Source of the DNA: Channallabes apus
Lineage: Eukaryota; Chordata; Actinopteri; Siluriformes; Clariidae
Direction of reading: 5' to 3'
DNA: 64,000 bases
Assembly: GCA_030522415.1 (NCBI GenBank)
Contig: CM060109.1
Location: forward strand, 36,028,892 to 36,092,891
This document shows positions 19,267 to 32,224 of the stretch, piece by piece. Under the pieces are notes generated by a model. It saw nothing but the letters and a program-made list of their open reading frames with translations. It was not told where the DNA came from and searched no databases. The translations under genes and the position numbers were made by a program. Within the stretch, counting starts at the first letter, position 1; the number at the start of each line of letters is the position of its first letter.

Positions 19267-21699
19267 TAGTTACTGTAGTCCGTCTACTGTAACATTGCAT
19301 GTACTGTATGTGGGCCATTATGTAAGGATCCAAAGTTGCAAGTGGAAGATCCCATTCTGAGTCATAGTTGCACACATTGTGATGTTAACCTCTCTTTGTC
19401 CTAGGACTTTCAAAATGGCTCTGTGGCCAATTATGTTCCTCCATCTTTGAAGTTGAAACCATCTTTGAAGATGAACTCATAGTGGACTGCATCTGCATTT
19501 ATTTGCATGACTCTCTGAAACAAATGACTGTATAGTATAGTACTATATTGTACAAATACAATGAACATGCATAACATACATTTACGTGCATGACACTGTT
19601 ATTGATTTTACTTACCTCCACATATAAAGTACATGGTGCAAATCTTTTACTGAATTAATTTGAAAAGGAACTCAGTAGAGGTGTTTGATCTGTATTTGAT
19701 TCTTTTTGAAAATGTATCAGAGTGTTGATAAAAACAGCTGATGGACATTAATAAAAATGATGTTTTCATCCAGGATGTGTATCTGAATTGCTTTGAGGTG
19801 TATTGCATTATTGACTAAAGCCAGGTTTTGCACTTTCTTGTGCCTCAGAGAATATTGGGGACCTGTCTTCCTTGACGCTGTTGCCTCTCAACCCTATGTA
19901 GATGACTTAACATACATTTACTGAAACATGCCACAGGACAGTATACAGTACAAGGCAACATCATGACTGGAAAGTCGCCTTACATTTTTGAAAGCTGGTT
20001 TCCATCTTTAAAACAGGTGAGCTTACTTTCTTATGGTGCTTAAACCGGATAGGTTAGTTTTGTGACTTTTGAAGTTTTGTATTTTGTGAAATGTTCTTGT
20101 GTTTTTTAATGTGTTTATGTTTTGAGAAGTGTTTTTGAATTTGATGAGATAGATGGAAGTATATCTTAAACCTCTCAAAATGCGCTGCTCCACTAGTTAA
20201 CTGAATGCTGCTGAGTCATGAAATAGTCTTTAGCAAGTCAAAAGTGATGTAACCTAAAATGAGATTAGCTTGTGAAGCTGTCATTATTAATGTCTCTGAA
20301 TGTCACTGATTCTTACTCTTGTTCTCATTAAGTCCAATCAGAGTTGCATATTCATCTGCTAAAACAATGCTGAGATATACAGTATACTGTAGAGTATGGC
20401 AAAATCGAAGAATAAAATACTTCAAATGCTGACCAGGGTTATTTCTGCTCTTCAAAATTGATTGGGTTTTCATACAAAATACATGTGCACATTCAAATTT
20501 ATATTACTTCTGCACAGATTTGCTTTACTCATGCATATTTGAATGTGCAACTGTGTGCATGTTTGAAATGACACTGCCCTCACATGAATGTACTGTTTCA
20601 AATAAATCTCCAGATTTTATTCTCTTTGCTCTTAGATGCTTTTTTGCTTTCTGTACTACAATTGGATTATGTGTTGTATTCAGGGAAATTGTTATTATCA
20701 CTATCACAAATTACATTATTTTGGAATATCCTAAGTGATATTTGAATGATTTAACTGCCTCGATTGTTTTTATAGGGAAGAAAAGTTTAGTTTGCTATGC
20801 CACTTTTGTCTCATCTTGAAAATATGATTTATGGAGTTCACCAAACATTAGATTAGTTGACATTAGAAAGCACAGAATACAGTCTGTCACTATTATTTAC
20901 ATTATACACAATAAATAATTAATGGTGCTCTTTGTGAAATTTAAATGCAATTTTTTGGTTTAAACATAATTATGCCCTCTACCTTGGTCTCTAAAAACAA
21001 CACATTTTTGGAAGTTTTAGGGTAATAAGGAAAGGGTGTTTTTTGTTGTTGTTGTTGTTGTTGTTGTTGTCGTTGCTGTTTTTTTTTGGTAGCAGTGGAT
21101 GGGGAATCCAATCCTATAGCCTAAACATAGATGTAGTAAGACTAATAATTGGCAGACAATTAATCTGCTCTTCTTAAGATATTCTGGATGGATGACTTGT
21201 TCTTGACCACATTGCTGTTGCCGATTTTCTCCACTTTTTGATAAAGTCCATCATGCTGTTCCATGGTACAGGTAATATGTTTTACTTCTCTCTTAATCAC
21301 TATTTAGCCAATGAGACCCTGTACAGTACATGCTTTGTAATGCTTTGGACATAAAGATTATGTACAGATTCAGAAATCAAGTGAAACCACAAAGAGTTCT
21401 AGATGTCTATAGAAACTGCTGATCTTTGTATTTTGGGTTAATCAGAAATCCTTCATTGGATTGGTACGTGCATATTAATATTAATCAGTCCATCTCCCCC
21501 CCGAAAAAAAGCCCCACATAAAACTTGATTTTTGTTACCTGCTGTATAATATTAAATGTGATAATCATCAGACATTATTTATCATTTTATACTATCTGAT
21601 TTTTTTTTTTACATAACAAAATGGCTATGTTACAATTTGTGTAGCCTTTTTATGTCCACTGTACATACTAAGAGTATTATATATACATCTCATCCCAAA
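19267..21699. other. AT-rich desert, no gene recognised
   Basis: Contains a (GTT)n at about 21041-21071 and an imperfect inverted repeat TGCACATTCAAAT (20486-20498 and 20537-20549). Open frames at 20520-20738 and 20525-20707 overlap on opposite strands and show no domain. Confidence 0.5.
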
Positions 21700-21960
21700 G
21701 AGAGTGCATCTATTTCCCACCTGGCTCCAGCAGGTTAGGCCTGGTTGCTCTCTGCTCTCTGTGTGAAGGGCGCTGGGCTCGTCTGCTTTAATGGAGTGGT
21801 GGTGACTGCAGAAGGCGGACTGAGTGTGGCCCTCAGCTGTCACTCACAGAGCTGCATGTCAGCTCTGAGCTGGGCTGCAGCCGGCCGGATTACAGGGCAG
21901 TTACCATAGCTGTCAGATTACTGACAACCTGACATGCGCGCACACTGCTCCTCTCTTAGT
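21700..21960. other. GC-richer island, candidate conserved non-coding element
   Basis: An island of balanced composition inside AT-rich DNA, with no open frame of quality and no repeat signature. Conservation cannot be judged from one sequence; the call is an inference from composition only. Confidence 0.3.
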
Positions 21961-23039
21961 GTTGCTTTGTTTCTCTGCAACATACCTCAGATAGGAGAAT
22001 TACCCAACAATACAAAAGCATAAGAGAGAGAAGGAAATGCAAATGGAAGAAAAGAATAAACATGTTGGATTTCAAGTTTGATGTCGTCTCTGCTTTTTAA
22101 TGAAGTAACCTGTGCTATAGAAGGATGCAGAGTGAAGGACATAATTAATAAAAAAGGGATTAAAGAGAGTTGTCTTAAAAGTACTTTATACTTTACTCCT
22201 CATTTTCCTCACCATTCATGACAAGAACTGTAATTGTTTTGTTATTAGTGATCTTGCCCTGAAGAAATTTCCTTATTGTGAATCCTCTAAATCTCTATGA
22301 ATGGCATCGAGCACTTTGACTATTTTTACTGCTCTCAGTGCCTCATTGTTCCTGCAGGAATCCCAGTAAAAACATCACAAATGAACTTCATTTTCTTTCT
22401 TGTAAGAAATTATAGGGAAAAAATTAGTTTGATGGTAGAAGAGTGGCGCTAGTATGTCAGTGCTAAAATCACTTAAAAGATTTTGCATAATGGTGAGTTG
22501 AAAAAGCAGTGGTAGCAAGAGGTATTTTAATGATGGGATAGACAGTGTGGGTTGGGCATGGGTCAGAGAGTGGGTTCAAATTTTTCATTCGTCACATCTG
22601 AGCGACCCTGCATAAGAGACTGTCATTCTACTCCTCTCAAATGAGCACCATTGAGAGAGATAGAGAGGGAGAGAGATAGAGAGAGAAAGAGCCAAGAAAT
22701 TTACATCCCTTTATCTGGCACACGAGAAACACCCAATTACAAGAGCAAAGCAAAGAACCAGACTTTCCTAGACAGTTGATGTGGAACTATTTTACTCTTA
22801 AGACAGAGGTGGGTGGTTTGTATCTTCTGCTCATTCATGTGACGCAAATCAAGCCAAGATGCAACATGAGTATTGGTTGATATTATCACCTTTAGGACTC
22901 ACATGCATCAAGTAACCCTTTTCACTCAGCATTTATATTTACTGGCTGAAATTTTGATTACTGACTAAACCAGTCTTAAGTTCTAGGCTAAAAGAGTCCA
23001 AATGTATGTATCTAGTCAGATAAGTTTCACCCACTCTAA
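21961..23039. other. Unique sequence, no gene recognised
   Basis: Includes a purine-rich (GA)n-like patch at about 22652-22692. Confidence 0.5.
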
Positions 23040-23480
23040 ATCTATTAGAGTTCTACCCTGTGCCCTGACCCTTCCTGTGTTCTCCGTCCTCTCCACCTCT
23101 CTGTTAACAAGCACGGCTGCTGCTATCAGCCAGGCCATGATGTGGCTGCTTGGTTAATGAGGCTGGGTCCAACACACAGCCTCACTGCTAAACAATTATA
23201 GTTAGTTAGAGAGCACAGGTTAATATTCCCTCATGTCCCTCTGTGCTTTGCTTGCCTTGGTGTTCTTCTCTATTCCTAATGAAAGTTATAAGACCTGTCT
23301 GCAATGATAAGCAGCCTCTCAGCTCGCCCTGCTCCATTATGCCCTGCTTTCAGCCTATGCTTTGCATAGCCTAAAGCATCTATTAAAATCCCCTTGTAAA
23401 ATTCATAAAACAAAAATGTGGTGGGTCAAGTCTAGAGGGAGCCAGAGTAAGCTCCTTATTAGCAGCCAGTAGAAAACACA
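23040..23480. other. Candidate conserved non-coding element
   Basis: Long stretch of complex, low-repeat sequence next to a (CT)n. It contains GGTTAATGAGGC and several TAAT cores. No splice or coding evidence. Inference from composition. Confidence 0.3.
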
Positions 23481-23531
23481 GAGCCAATTACATATCCTGA
23501 ACAAGGAGGAATCAAAATCAGCATTGGGGAA

Positions 23532-23535
<4 letters not shown>

Positions 23536-23571
<36 letters not shown>

Positions 23572-23578
23572 TCTCTCT
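23536..23578. repeat. (CT)n microsatellite
   Basis: About 21 CT units with one CC interruption. Confidence 0.95.
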
Positions 23579-24653
23579 GATTTGGCTGTAGGTACAGGGT
23601 ATAGGTTTGGGTCGAATATAATTATAGCAAGAGTGTTTAGTGTGGACGGAGCCTTCCCTTCTTCACTCGGAGTCACTCAACTACAAACTCATGTAAATCT
23701 TTACTCTGCTCGACATCTTAAATTGGTGGGTTTAGGGGGATTCTGAGTAGGAGCCAGGCTTCGGAGGGGAGAGCCGAGGAGCCGAGAGCTCCAGAGATAT
23801 GTAAAGATTCTAAGTCTGGAATTTTAAAATGCTACAAATTAGACCCGACATTAGACACCCTCACCCACAGAGCTGGAGGAAGGCGAATGAAACAGAATAA
23901 ATAAGAATAAGACGGCTTTCCCCCTTCTTATAGGCTGACATTAATCCTTTCATGTGCAATGACAGCTAACAGCACTTGGCTTCCTCCCCTGATGCCAGTG
24001 TAAAGCTGGAAGATTTTCTGACATGCTGGGGAAAGAAGAGACTCCATTACTGCTACATTCCTGATGGAGCCCTCTCCCTTAATGCAGCATAGTAGTGAAA
24101 TCTGTATAACACACTTCACACCACACATGTGAAATAAACATAAAAAGTAATAAATATTAGTATATTCAGTTATAAGTATCGGGTCACTTCAGAAGGTTTA
24201 AATAAAAGTATGTAATGCTGTTTTAGTGACAAGTCAAATGCTTCATGTCTCTCTAAACAGAGCAAATGTCCATGACCAACATATACTGTACCATTATCTT
24301 ATAAAACAGATCAACCATTGTTAAACAACTGCTATCTTAAAGCTCACATTACAATTTTAAACAAGCATGTTATCAGGTTAGATGAGACAAAATGAACCTT
24401 TTTATTGTTTTACTACATTGTGTGAACACAATTGCAGGATTTTAAACCTTTTAAAACGGGCAATCATTGAATTTGGAAAGTATTTATTTAATTATTTATT
24501 TTTCCCAAAGGCTCTTTTATATAAAAAATAAATATAACTTTTAAATAAAATTAATGTTATGATTATTTCAAAATATTTAATTGAGGCCATTTTTATGTGT
24601 TGCAAATCAAGGTTAGTGAAGTTGAAGGTTATCTTATATGGTTACTCATTCAG
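23579..24653. other. Unique sequence, no gene recognised
   Basis: Complex sequence to about 24120, then AT-rich. The 66-codon open frame at 23928-24128 has no recognisable domain. Confidence 0.5.
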
Positions 24654-24677
24654 AATATATATATATATATATATATA
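24654..24677. repeat. (TA)n microsatellite
   Basis: About 12 units. Confidence 0.9.
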
Positions 24678-24921
24678 CTGTATATGTCTACATAAATGTT
24701 TTTATTTTCTACCAGTATATATTCTTTCTTGAGACGCCAATACTGGTATTTAATTTGATAAATAAGTTACCAAATCAGGTTCTTTGCTCGATTGAGGGTT
24801 AACTCATGTAAGTTTAAACACTTTTGAGCTTTTGAGACGTTGCATTTATATTCATACCATCATAAAACAAATGTTTAAAGAAATGTTTCTTAGAGGAGTG
24901 GTTCATAAATATTGGAATTTA

Positions 24922-24924
<3 letters not shown>
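24678..24924. other. AT-rich spacer
   Basis: Nothing recognised. Confidence 0.5.

Positions 24925-25015
<91 letters not shown>
24925..25015. repeat. Compound (CT)n(TA)n microsatellite
   Basis: About 15 CT units followed directly by about 31 TA units. Confidence 0.95.
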
Positions 25016-25018
<3 letters not shown>

Positions 25019-27228
25019 TAATACATTTAGTCATGGTGTTGTTTTTCCAGTTTAGTAGCAGTATTTTTATTTTAATGGAAAGTGTACCCTTTTCCACCAT
25101 ACACTAAATATGCATACATTATATTCTAAAAAAAAAAAAAAAAAGATAAATGGCTTGTTTTTAATTGTTTAAATCAGTCAAAATATATTAACCATAATGG
25201 GATTCAGTGTTTTTTCATAAATTAGAAACATACATTTATTGAGAATTTTATCTGCCTCATGTTTCTGTAAAGCATAATTCAGAATAATTTTTTTGTCAAA
25301 TTTCTAAAATTCAAAAATACATATGTGCATGTTTTTTTTTTGTACACATATCACAGATGACATGACCAGATGGCAAATGCTGATTGAGTAAACTCAAACA
25401 CTGAGATGTAAAAAATATATTTTGTGCAAGGAACTGCAGGTGGCAAAAGCTACACTGCTTATTTTTAGTCAGCATGTTTAACACATCATTATATTATTAT
25501 ATTATTTACTATATTATTCTGGATTATAATTCAAAAACAGTGTTTTGGCAGACCACATATGTATGATATAAAACATACTGTAGCAAGGTTGAAAAATCAA
25601 ATACAGTATTCAACAAATAAATATATATTTTACTGCATTGCATAATATCAGCAGATATATAAAATATAAAGCTGGTTATCATTTAACAAAAATCACACTT
25701 GACATAGTAAAATAAAAACCCTGTGGTTAGTCTTTTCTAAGATACTTTATTATAAATTTAACTATTATTCTACTTGTGCCTCCAGTCCCTTTTTGGATGT
25801 GGGAGGAGATACAGTATGTGCAGTTAATTGTAACACAGCTGTATCACAAGCAAGAAAAATAAGAGTGAGAAAAATCACAGCCCAAATGTGTTTAAACAGA
25901 GACCCATGGAAAAACATAAATAACTGAGATTTATAAAGTTACAATTTATATAAATATGTTTTAAAATATTCTGCCAGTGTGTATGTGAGCATTTTTTCCG
26001 ACAGTGATTGGTGAAGAATATCTTTGCTTTGATTTGAGACTTTGACTAACATCTTAACCTACTTAGCGCAATTAGTGCTTCATTAGAGAGGCTAACTAAC
26101 TATTGCTTCTCTCCATAATGATTTGCAACAGTGTACACATAAAAGTACGTAATCAATGCTTCCCAATTACGCCTCAAGTGCAACCACTATTTCAGATAAA
26201 GTGGATGATAATATGGAGACGTTGCAGCCTGTGAGCTAGCAGGAGCGTTTAATTGCACTGCTCTTCCTCACAGCCGCCAGATTTCTCTTCCCTAATGAAG
26301 TGTCATCTAAAAAAAAAGGTCTATTGATTTTTACAGTGCTCAGCCTCCGCCACAAATATGTAATTATCCATTTTATATCTGGCAGGGGGATAGGAGTAAT
26401 CTATAGCATCTAGCCTTTGTGCTCCTCTGACAGGCTGGTATAACACTTTTACCCTTTTCAAAATATGCGGCATTCTGATGAATGAACTTTAGACAAATGT
26501 TGTTCTGCCATTTGAGATAAAAACTATAACCTATAATATACCTGATTGAGATTTCTCCACAGCATTTCTCTGCTATGCTTTCACACATTGGAACCACATG
26601 TTAAAAGATACAAATAATTCTCTTATGATGCAATAATGTGTGCATTTTTACCAAATATGGAGAAGTGCAAAATACTCACCTGAAACATAGTAAGAAATAC
26701 AAATACTCTACATATTGTTTTTGAAAGCTGCTTGGATATTCTGTCATCCATTTCACATGACTTAGTCTGAGACATTCATTTAGACATTTAACTTTTGCTT
26801 CCCCACCTCCTTTCCCTCATGGCTCTCCTTTGCCTCATCATTCTCTCTCTCTCTGTCTCTCTCTCTCTCTATGTCTATGGACCAGCGATGGACGAGCAAC
26901 TGTAAGCCTACCCCTCACTGTGCTGCCCTTCACCATAATAAAAAGCCATTACCTTGACCGCTGACACGAGGCTGAGTGTGAGGGTCGGCCCTGATATTTA
27001 TTGATGAAACTCTGAGCTCCCAATCTGCTGCACTGAGTGGGCATCATACAGCTGTCAGGCCAGACAGGCTTCAGCGCCGTGATGGCCCTCGACATGGCCC
27101 ATCTATAATTTATGAACTACACTGCAAACAACTGCAAAACAACACTGCTGCCCTGCCAGCCCAGGGATTATCCTTCTCACAAGCTAAAGGGCAAGAGGAA
27201 AGAGAGAGAGAGGGGGAGAGAGTATAGG

Positions 27229-27230
<2 letters not shown>
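25016..27230. other. AT-rich desert, island at about 26880-27110
   Basis: Poly-A at about 25128-25144; CT-rich patch at about 26843-26870. The part from about 26030 to 27110 is less AT-rich and complex, reading like regulatory DNA, but without coding signs. Confidence 0.45.
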
Positions 27231-27281
<51 letters not shown>

Positions 27282-27306
27282 GTGTGTGTGTGTGTGTGCG
27301 CGCGCA
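27231..27306. repeat. (TG)n microsatellite
   Basis: Nearly pure TG run with GC interruptions, preceded by a GA-rich stretch. Confidence 0.95.
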
Positions 27307-27581
27307 CACATGCATACATGGAAGAAGGGGAAACAATGGGTTTGCACCTAGGTAAGTTTGTTTGAGTGGCAGTGGAGTGTAGTGGTGATGAAGGGATACT
27401 GAATGTGGAGGTAGATAAACCCAACATGTTGTGTTAAATATTCAGGGGGAGGTTTGACTCTCCAAAGGCCGATGAAGTGAACAATATAACAATGGTATTT
27501 ACAGTGAGAGATTTAGACTTGGAGAACTGTGACACTGTATTCTGTAAAGCAACCTCCACTATCATATCTCAGGCTTAGTGT
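27307..27581. other. Unique spacer
   Basis: Nothing recognised. Confidence 0.5.
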
Positions 27582-27623
27582 GGTGTGTGTGTGTGTGTGT
27601 GTGCGTGCGTGCGTGCGTGTGTT

Positions 27624-27659
<36 letters not shown>
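27582..27659. repeat. Compound (TG)n(TGCG)n(GA)n microsatellite
   Basis: TG run, then GTGC units, then a GA run. Confidence 0.95.
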
Positions 27660-27662
<3 letters not shown>

Positions 27663-28254
27663 ATTTCTCCTCCAAATCATTAGTATAAGGTAATAGCAGT
27701 TTAATAATAGAACAATAAAGACTCAGATTTAACATCAACAACAGCTATGACACCTTAATGATTTCATCTTTTTCCACTACTCCCCTACTGCTAATACTAC
27801 CATTTTATCCTAAACTAATACATTACCATTAGTTATACTGCATCCACTAGTATTCTTCTTTACTGCCATAATTGGATGCACTGCTAATGCTGGTCTACTG
27901 CTGTCCTGCCCATAGCTCCAACCTTCATGAATCTGTTTAATGATGTAGTTATTACTGTAATAACCAAAGGTTGCATTGATCTTATTGTAATTAATGACAA
28001 ACAGATGTTAACCATTTCCCTAATGGTGAATTTACCAAGCCAGACCAATTACACACAATTAATCATTACTACTAGCATGCATAGTGTTTTTGTAATGTTG
28101 TGATTTAGAGAAGCATAGACAATCTAATTTCACATTAGTTTAATATTTTTACTGTAATACAGTATATTGTATATTTGATAAAAAATATATTATAAATTAA
28201 ACTAATATCAATTAAGGCTTTCAGTTAAGTGACTTTCGGTTAAGTGTAATATAA
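27660..28254. other. AT-rich spacer, no gene seen
   Basis: Nothing recognised. Confidence 0.5.
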
Positions 28255-28347
28255 GTACCTCAATTGCTCAGATGTATAATGAGATAAAAATGTAAGTCGC
28301 TCTGGATAAGAGCGTCTGCCAAATGCCTAAATGTAAATGTAAATGTA
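28255..28347 (+). mobile_element. 3' end of a fish SINE/LINE (truncated)
   Basis: Contains GTAAGTCGCTCTGGATAAG and AGCGTCTGCCAAATGCC followed by repeated AAATGT units. This is the 3' module shared by several fish SINEs and their LINE partners. The body upstream is missing, as in 5'-truncated retroposition. No clear target duplication seen. Confidence 0.75.
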
Positions 28348-29039
28348 CCTCTATGTGTTCACATGGTTGTTTCTGAGTGCTGAATACAAATATTTCTCAG
28401 TCATTATGACATTGTACGTATATGACATGTTTAACTGAATCTGTAGCACATATTCCCATGCTTACTTTTAGTTTTAATACTAAAGCCGTTAAATCTGTTT
28501 CAAACCAGAAAGGACTACTGAATAAAATTTAAAATATAAATATTTAATGCATGATGTTTTCCTCTTTATTGAGAGAACTGCATGATGAAATAGAACACAA
28601 ATCAGATTTCACTGAATTACACCATGCATGTGTATTAGCACTGTATTTCAGATTGAAGTATGTGTGTGTGGGGGGGGGGGGGATATGTGTGTGCGCAAGT
28701 GAACGATATATCAAACTAATAAGGGTGCGAGTGTAAAGTGTGAAGTGTAATTTGACATTCACTCTTGAAATTTAAATATACATTTTGCACTTACTTCTGC
28801 AAAAATCAAGTGGATCCACAGAGTCTCCCAAAAGTCTCCATGCATAGGGGAAATGCTCATGTGCAACTGATACAGCCATGTGAACAATTATCAATACATT
28901 CTTCTTTTGTCAAAGGGATTTTTATGCTATAAATTCATATTTAAATATAGATTTTAAAATTCTAATTCCAATGTATTTTTCATACTGTATACTGTACACA
29001 GGCATATGATGGGAGGGTGTACTTTGAATATGTTGCCAA
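28348..29039. other. AT-rich spacer with poly-G
   Basis: A G run of about 13 bases is at about 28670-28682. No gene recognised. Confidence 0.5.
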
Positions 29040-29335
29040 GAATTCAAAGTAATCCGACTTTTGCTATAAAAGCTTCCACACTTTCAGGAAGTCACACTCT
29101 TCTAACATGTGGCTGTGGGAATTTCTGTTCATTCAGCCACAAGAGCATTAGTAAGGTTGGGCACTGAAGTTGGAAGAGGGGGCTTGGACACAATCAGTGT
29201 TCCAACTTTGCAAGGTGTTCAGCAGGGTTGAGGTCAGGCCTCTGTGTATGCAGGCCACTCAAGTTCTTTCACACATACCTTGTCAAGCCATGCCATCATG
29301 GAGCTTATTGTGCACAGAGGCATTTTACACAACTA
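29040..29335 (-). mobile_element. Tc1/mariner transposase fragment, degenerate
   Basis: The plus strand carries words such as TTTTGCTATAAAAGCTTCCA, TGTGGGAATTTCTGTTCATT, GGTTGAGGTCAGGCC and GCAGGCCACTCAAGTTC. These are antisense to the DDE domain of a fish Tc1-like transposase (GGTTGAGGTCAG is antisense to the DLNP-type motif). The copy lacks inverted repeats and has indels. The family call is from memory of the antisense wording. Confidence 0.65.
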
Positions 29336-30966
29336 CAGTAGACAAATTTGTGTTTAGAGAAGGCCTTTACATTCAAAGCAATGTGCATGATCAAAATTCA
29401 CATCTAATAAATAAAGTTTAATTTAGGAAATCTTAATTTTCAAAGCTCCTGCATGTCTGATAAACCCCAGTCTGATAATTGGACAATGGAATAATTCTCA
29501 AATTTATTTCTTCTTTTCTCCTCCCCAACGTGGCAAGCATCTCCTTCAAAGTCTATACACATTTATTTTGATCTTTCATGCTAATTCATAGCCTGCCCAA
29601 TATATTCATAGTATATTTTCTCAAAATGCCAGTAATTCTGTGGTGCACAGCAAAGTTATGATTCATTTATACTGGAGTGACAGTATAATGCAGACATGTC
29701 AAAATCCATTAAAACTGTTCAATGTCTCAGGGTTTATTTTTAGATGCCATTGATATTCTTACTGATGTTGAAGAATATCCAGTGTGTTGTGTTTACCTCA
29801 CCTTTGGAGAAAATGTGTTATGGTCCCAATTAATTTGTTATTCCTGTCACTGCAGGCATCGCACCCGTCAAATCTGTCAACGATGCCTCCCCTTTATTTC
29901 CAGGAAGAATGGCATTTAATTTCACTGTAACTCTCTCATAACTAGATTCCAGATTCTCCAGAGTGCTTTTTATTCAGCGCTGTTTAAGCTAAGCACATGC
30001 TGATTTGATTGCTTATCAGGGTGATATATAGCAAAATGTTGTCCACGGCCTGCTTTTCCCAATCAATTGAAAGATTATAAAAGACATTCAATTATCCTGC
30101 AGCCAGCCTGATCAGAATGAGTCTGAGAGGACTAAGCTTGTTTTGAAGCTCATTATGATGACATAATCTGGTTGTTTTTTTCATAGGAATGGAAAGTTTG
30201 ATCTTTTGGTGGTTTGTGTGCTGAATAATGATACATAACCAACTTTTTATTGGCACATCTCATGTTTACAGTAGAACTTATTCATCTCAATAACAATCCT
30301 CAAACCCTTTTTTAAACAGGTAACATTATATTTTGTCTAACCATTAAAATATTGTATGTAAGGATAACATTACAAGAGGATGGACTTTTCGTGGAGTATA
30401 ATCGGTGCCTGGATTGTGTGATGTAGACCATCACAAAGATGAGTTACTGCTTCAAGCATGAAGTTGATTATTTTCTCATAACAACAGTGTTCTATGTTTC
30501 TGGTGTTTAACTCTTTATATTCATGTTTATCACTACTACTATAGCTGTGCTCTTATAGAAAATGAATAAACACATAACATGGGAATTGAGATTTTAACAA
30601 CTTTATTGTATAAATAAGGTTAAAAGACATAGGCCTGTAAGAAGTTATATCCCTTTAACAAATTTAACAAATTATCAAATGATGTGTGGTATAAACAAGT
30701 TAACAAATGATGTGTGGTATAAAAGCATTTTCACGGATGATTTGGAAATAAGGTGAATGTATATAGTTGCATGAAAAAATATTACTGAAAACATATAAAT
30801 ACTGCATTTCAAAACATGAACACATGTAAAAAAAAATTTCATTAATTTTAATTAAAATTAACCAATAATTTCTTTTTTCTTCTGTTTTAGTAAAATTTCT
30901 GTAAGAATCAAAATTATTTTAGTTTAAGTTTTAAGTGTTTGAATTAAACCTGAGTTGATTTAATAA
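29336..30966. other. AT-rich desert with a small tandem duplication
   Basis: A 28-base unit (AAATGATGTGTGGTATAAAC then AAGTTAAC) is repeated at 30677-30704 and, partly, at 30705-30724. No gene recognised. Confidence 0.5.
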
Positions 30967-31085
30967 TTGCTTGCCTCTACCTGTCTATGCTTGTTCGTCA
31001 CCCTGATTCCTCCTTCCCACCATAATGCAGGGTGGGAAGGAGGAATCAGGGTGACGAACAAGCATAGACAGGTAGAGGCAAGCAA
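30967..31085. repeat. Perfect 55-bp inverted repeat with 9-base loop
   Basis: Left arm 30967-31021, loop 31022-31030 (ATAATGCAG), right arm 31031-31085. Every base of the arms pairs. The arms are not AT-rich and not a microsatellite, so the symmetry is not due to low complexity. Possible origins are a recent template switch, a young foldback element or a fold-back assembly error. Confidence 0.95.
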
Positions 31086-31159
31086 GAGAAAGAGAATAAC
31101 ATTTTCCCCTCCTTCTGCAGGCTACAAGGATTTTTTTGTGTGCTGTTATGGTCCATCAT
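31086..31159. other. Spacer
   Basis: Nothing recognised. Confidence 0.5.
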
Positions 31160-31560
31160 TATTAAATGTCTCTTGTTAGATGGGAGAGGCACTTTATCAA
31201 AAACAGCCATTCATCAGTGGCCCAAGCTGACAGCTCTCATCTGACCTCTGCTGCAATAATGCCGCATCAACTAGGCCAACTACCCAGTTTAGCAGGAGAG
31301 CAGGGAGCAGCGGCCGGCTGCAAGATTAAGTGCGCTGCTTCAGCGCCCTGTTCCCCCGGGCTCCCCCGCCTGATGTTGTATTGATTGCAAAAGTTTACCA
31401 GTAAGTATCACAAACAACAATAGCCAGGTCAACGATTGCTGGTGCCTGAATGGCTATTCCCTGTTGAGAAGGGAGGCGAGGGGAGGAGAAGGGAGAAGAG
31501 GAGAGGAGCACAGTGATTGGGGCTAAATCAGCACCAGCAGCAGGGCTTTGAGGAGTGCGG
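31160..31560. other. Candidate conserved non-coding element
   Basis: Complex, GC-richer island without repeats. It includes GCGCCCTGTTCCCCCGGGCT and a run of TTGATTGCAAAAG-type motifs. Open frames on both strands are short and unlike proteins. Inference from composition only. Confidence 0.3.
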
Positions 31561-32183
31561 CTCTGGGGTCGACGGCGCCAGACCGCTCCTCCTGACATTT
31601 AGGAAAACGATATGTCAGAGCAAAGCAGAGAGTTGGAGGTTGGTAGATAATTATAAGCCTTTGCATTATAAAAGACTCCCTCAATAAACTGTCCTCCAGC
31701 CTCCCACACAGAGCTGTTATAGCATTTAAGTACTCTACCTACAGTATAATTGCTTTGATATATATTTTAAACCCAACTATATTACACCTGCTTCACATTC
31801 AAGCTTGCCATGGTGTTGCACTGGAAGTACTGCATAAAATCTAAAATGACAAGAGCTGCTGTATTTTAGAACTCAATCACTGGCAAACAGCTTACAATGT
31901 GTTAATGGAGCATTAAATAAAAAATAAAAAGCAAAATACAGTCTGAGACAATCCTGGCCATGGCTGAGAGTTGTTACTCAAGTGGCCTCTGGACTGAGGT
32001 TATCTCAAATCTCTTCAACACACCACCCATGTGTGTCATCGTTAGTGGGCTGCTGTTTGTGCATGTCATCATCAGGGGACTGCAGCCAGCTCTGTGGGTG
32101 TAATCATGTGATTTGATGAGGTGACGGTGTAATGACACACTAACCAGTGAAGTGTATAGCATCCCCCTGCTGGACACCACTAC

Positions 32184-32185
<2 letters not shown>
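31561..32185. other. Unique sequence, no gene recognised
   Basis: Nothing diagnostic. Confidence 0.5.

Positions 32186-32221
<36 letters not shown>
32186..32221. repeat. (CT)n microsatellite
   Basis: About 18 units. Confidence 0.95.
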
Positions 32222-32224
<3 letters not shown>

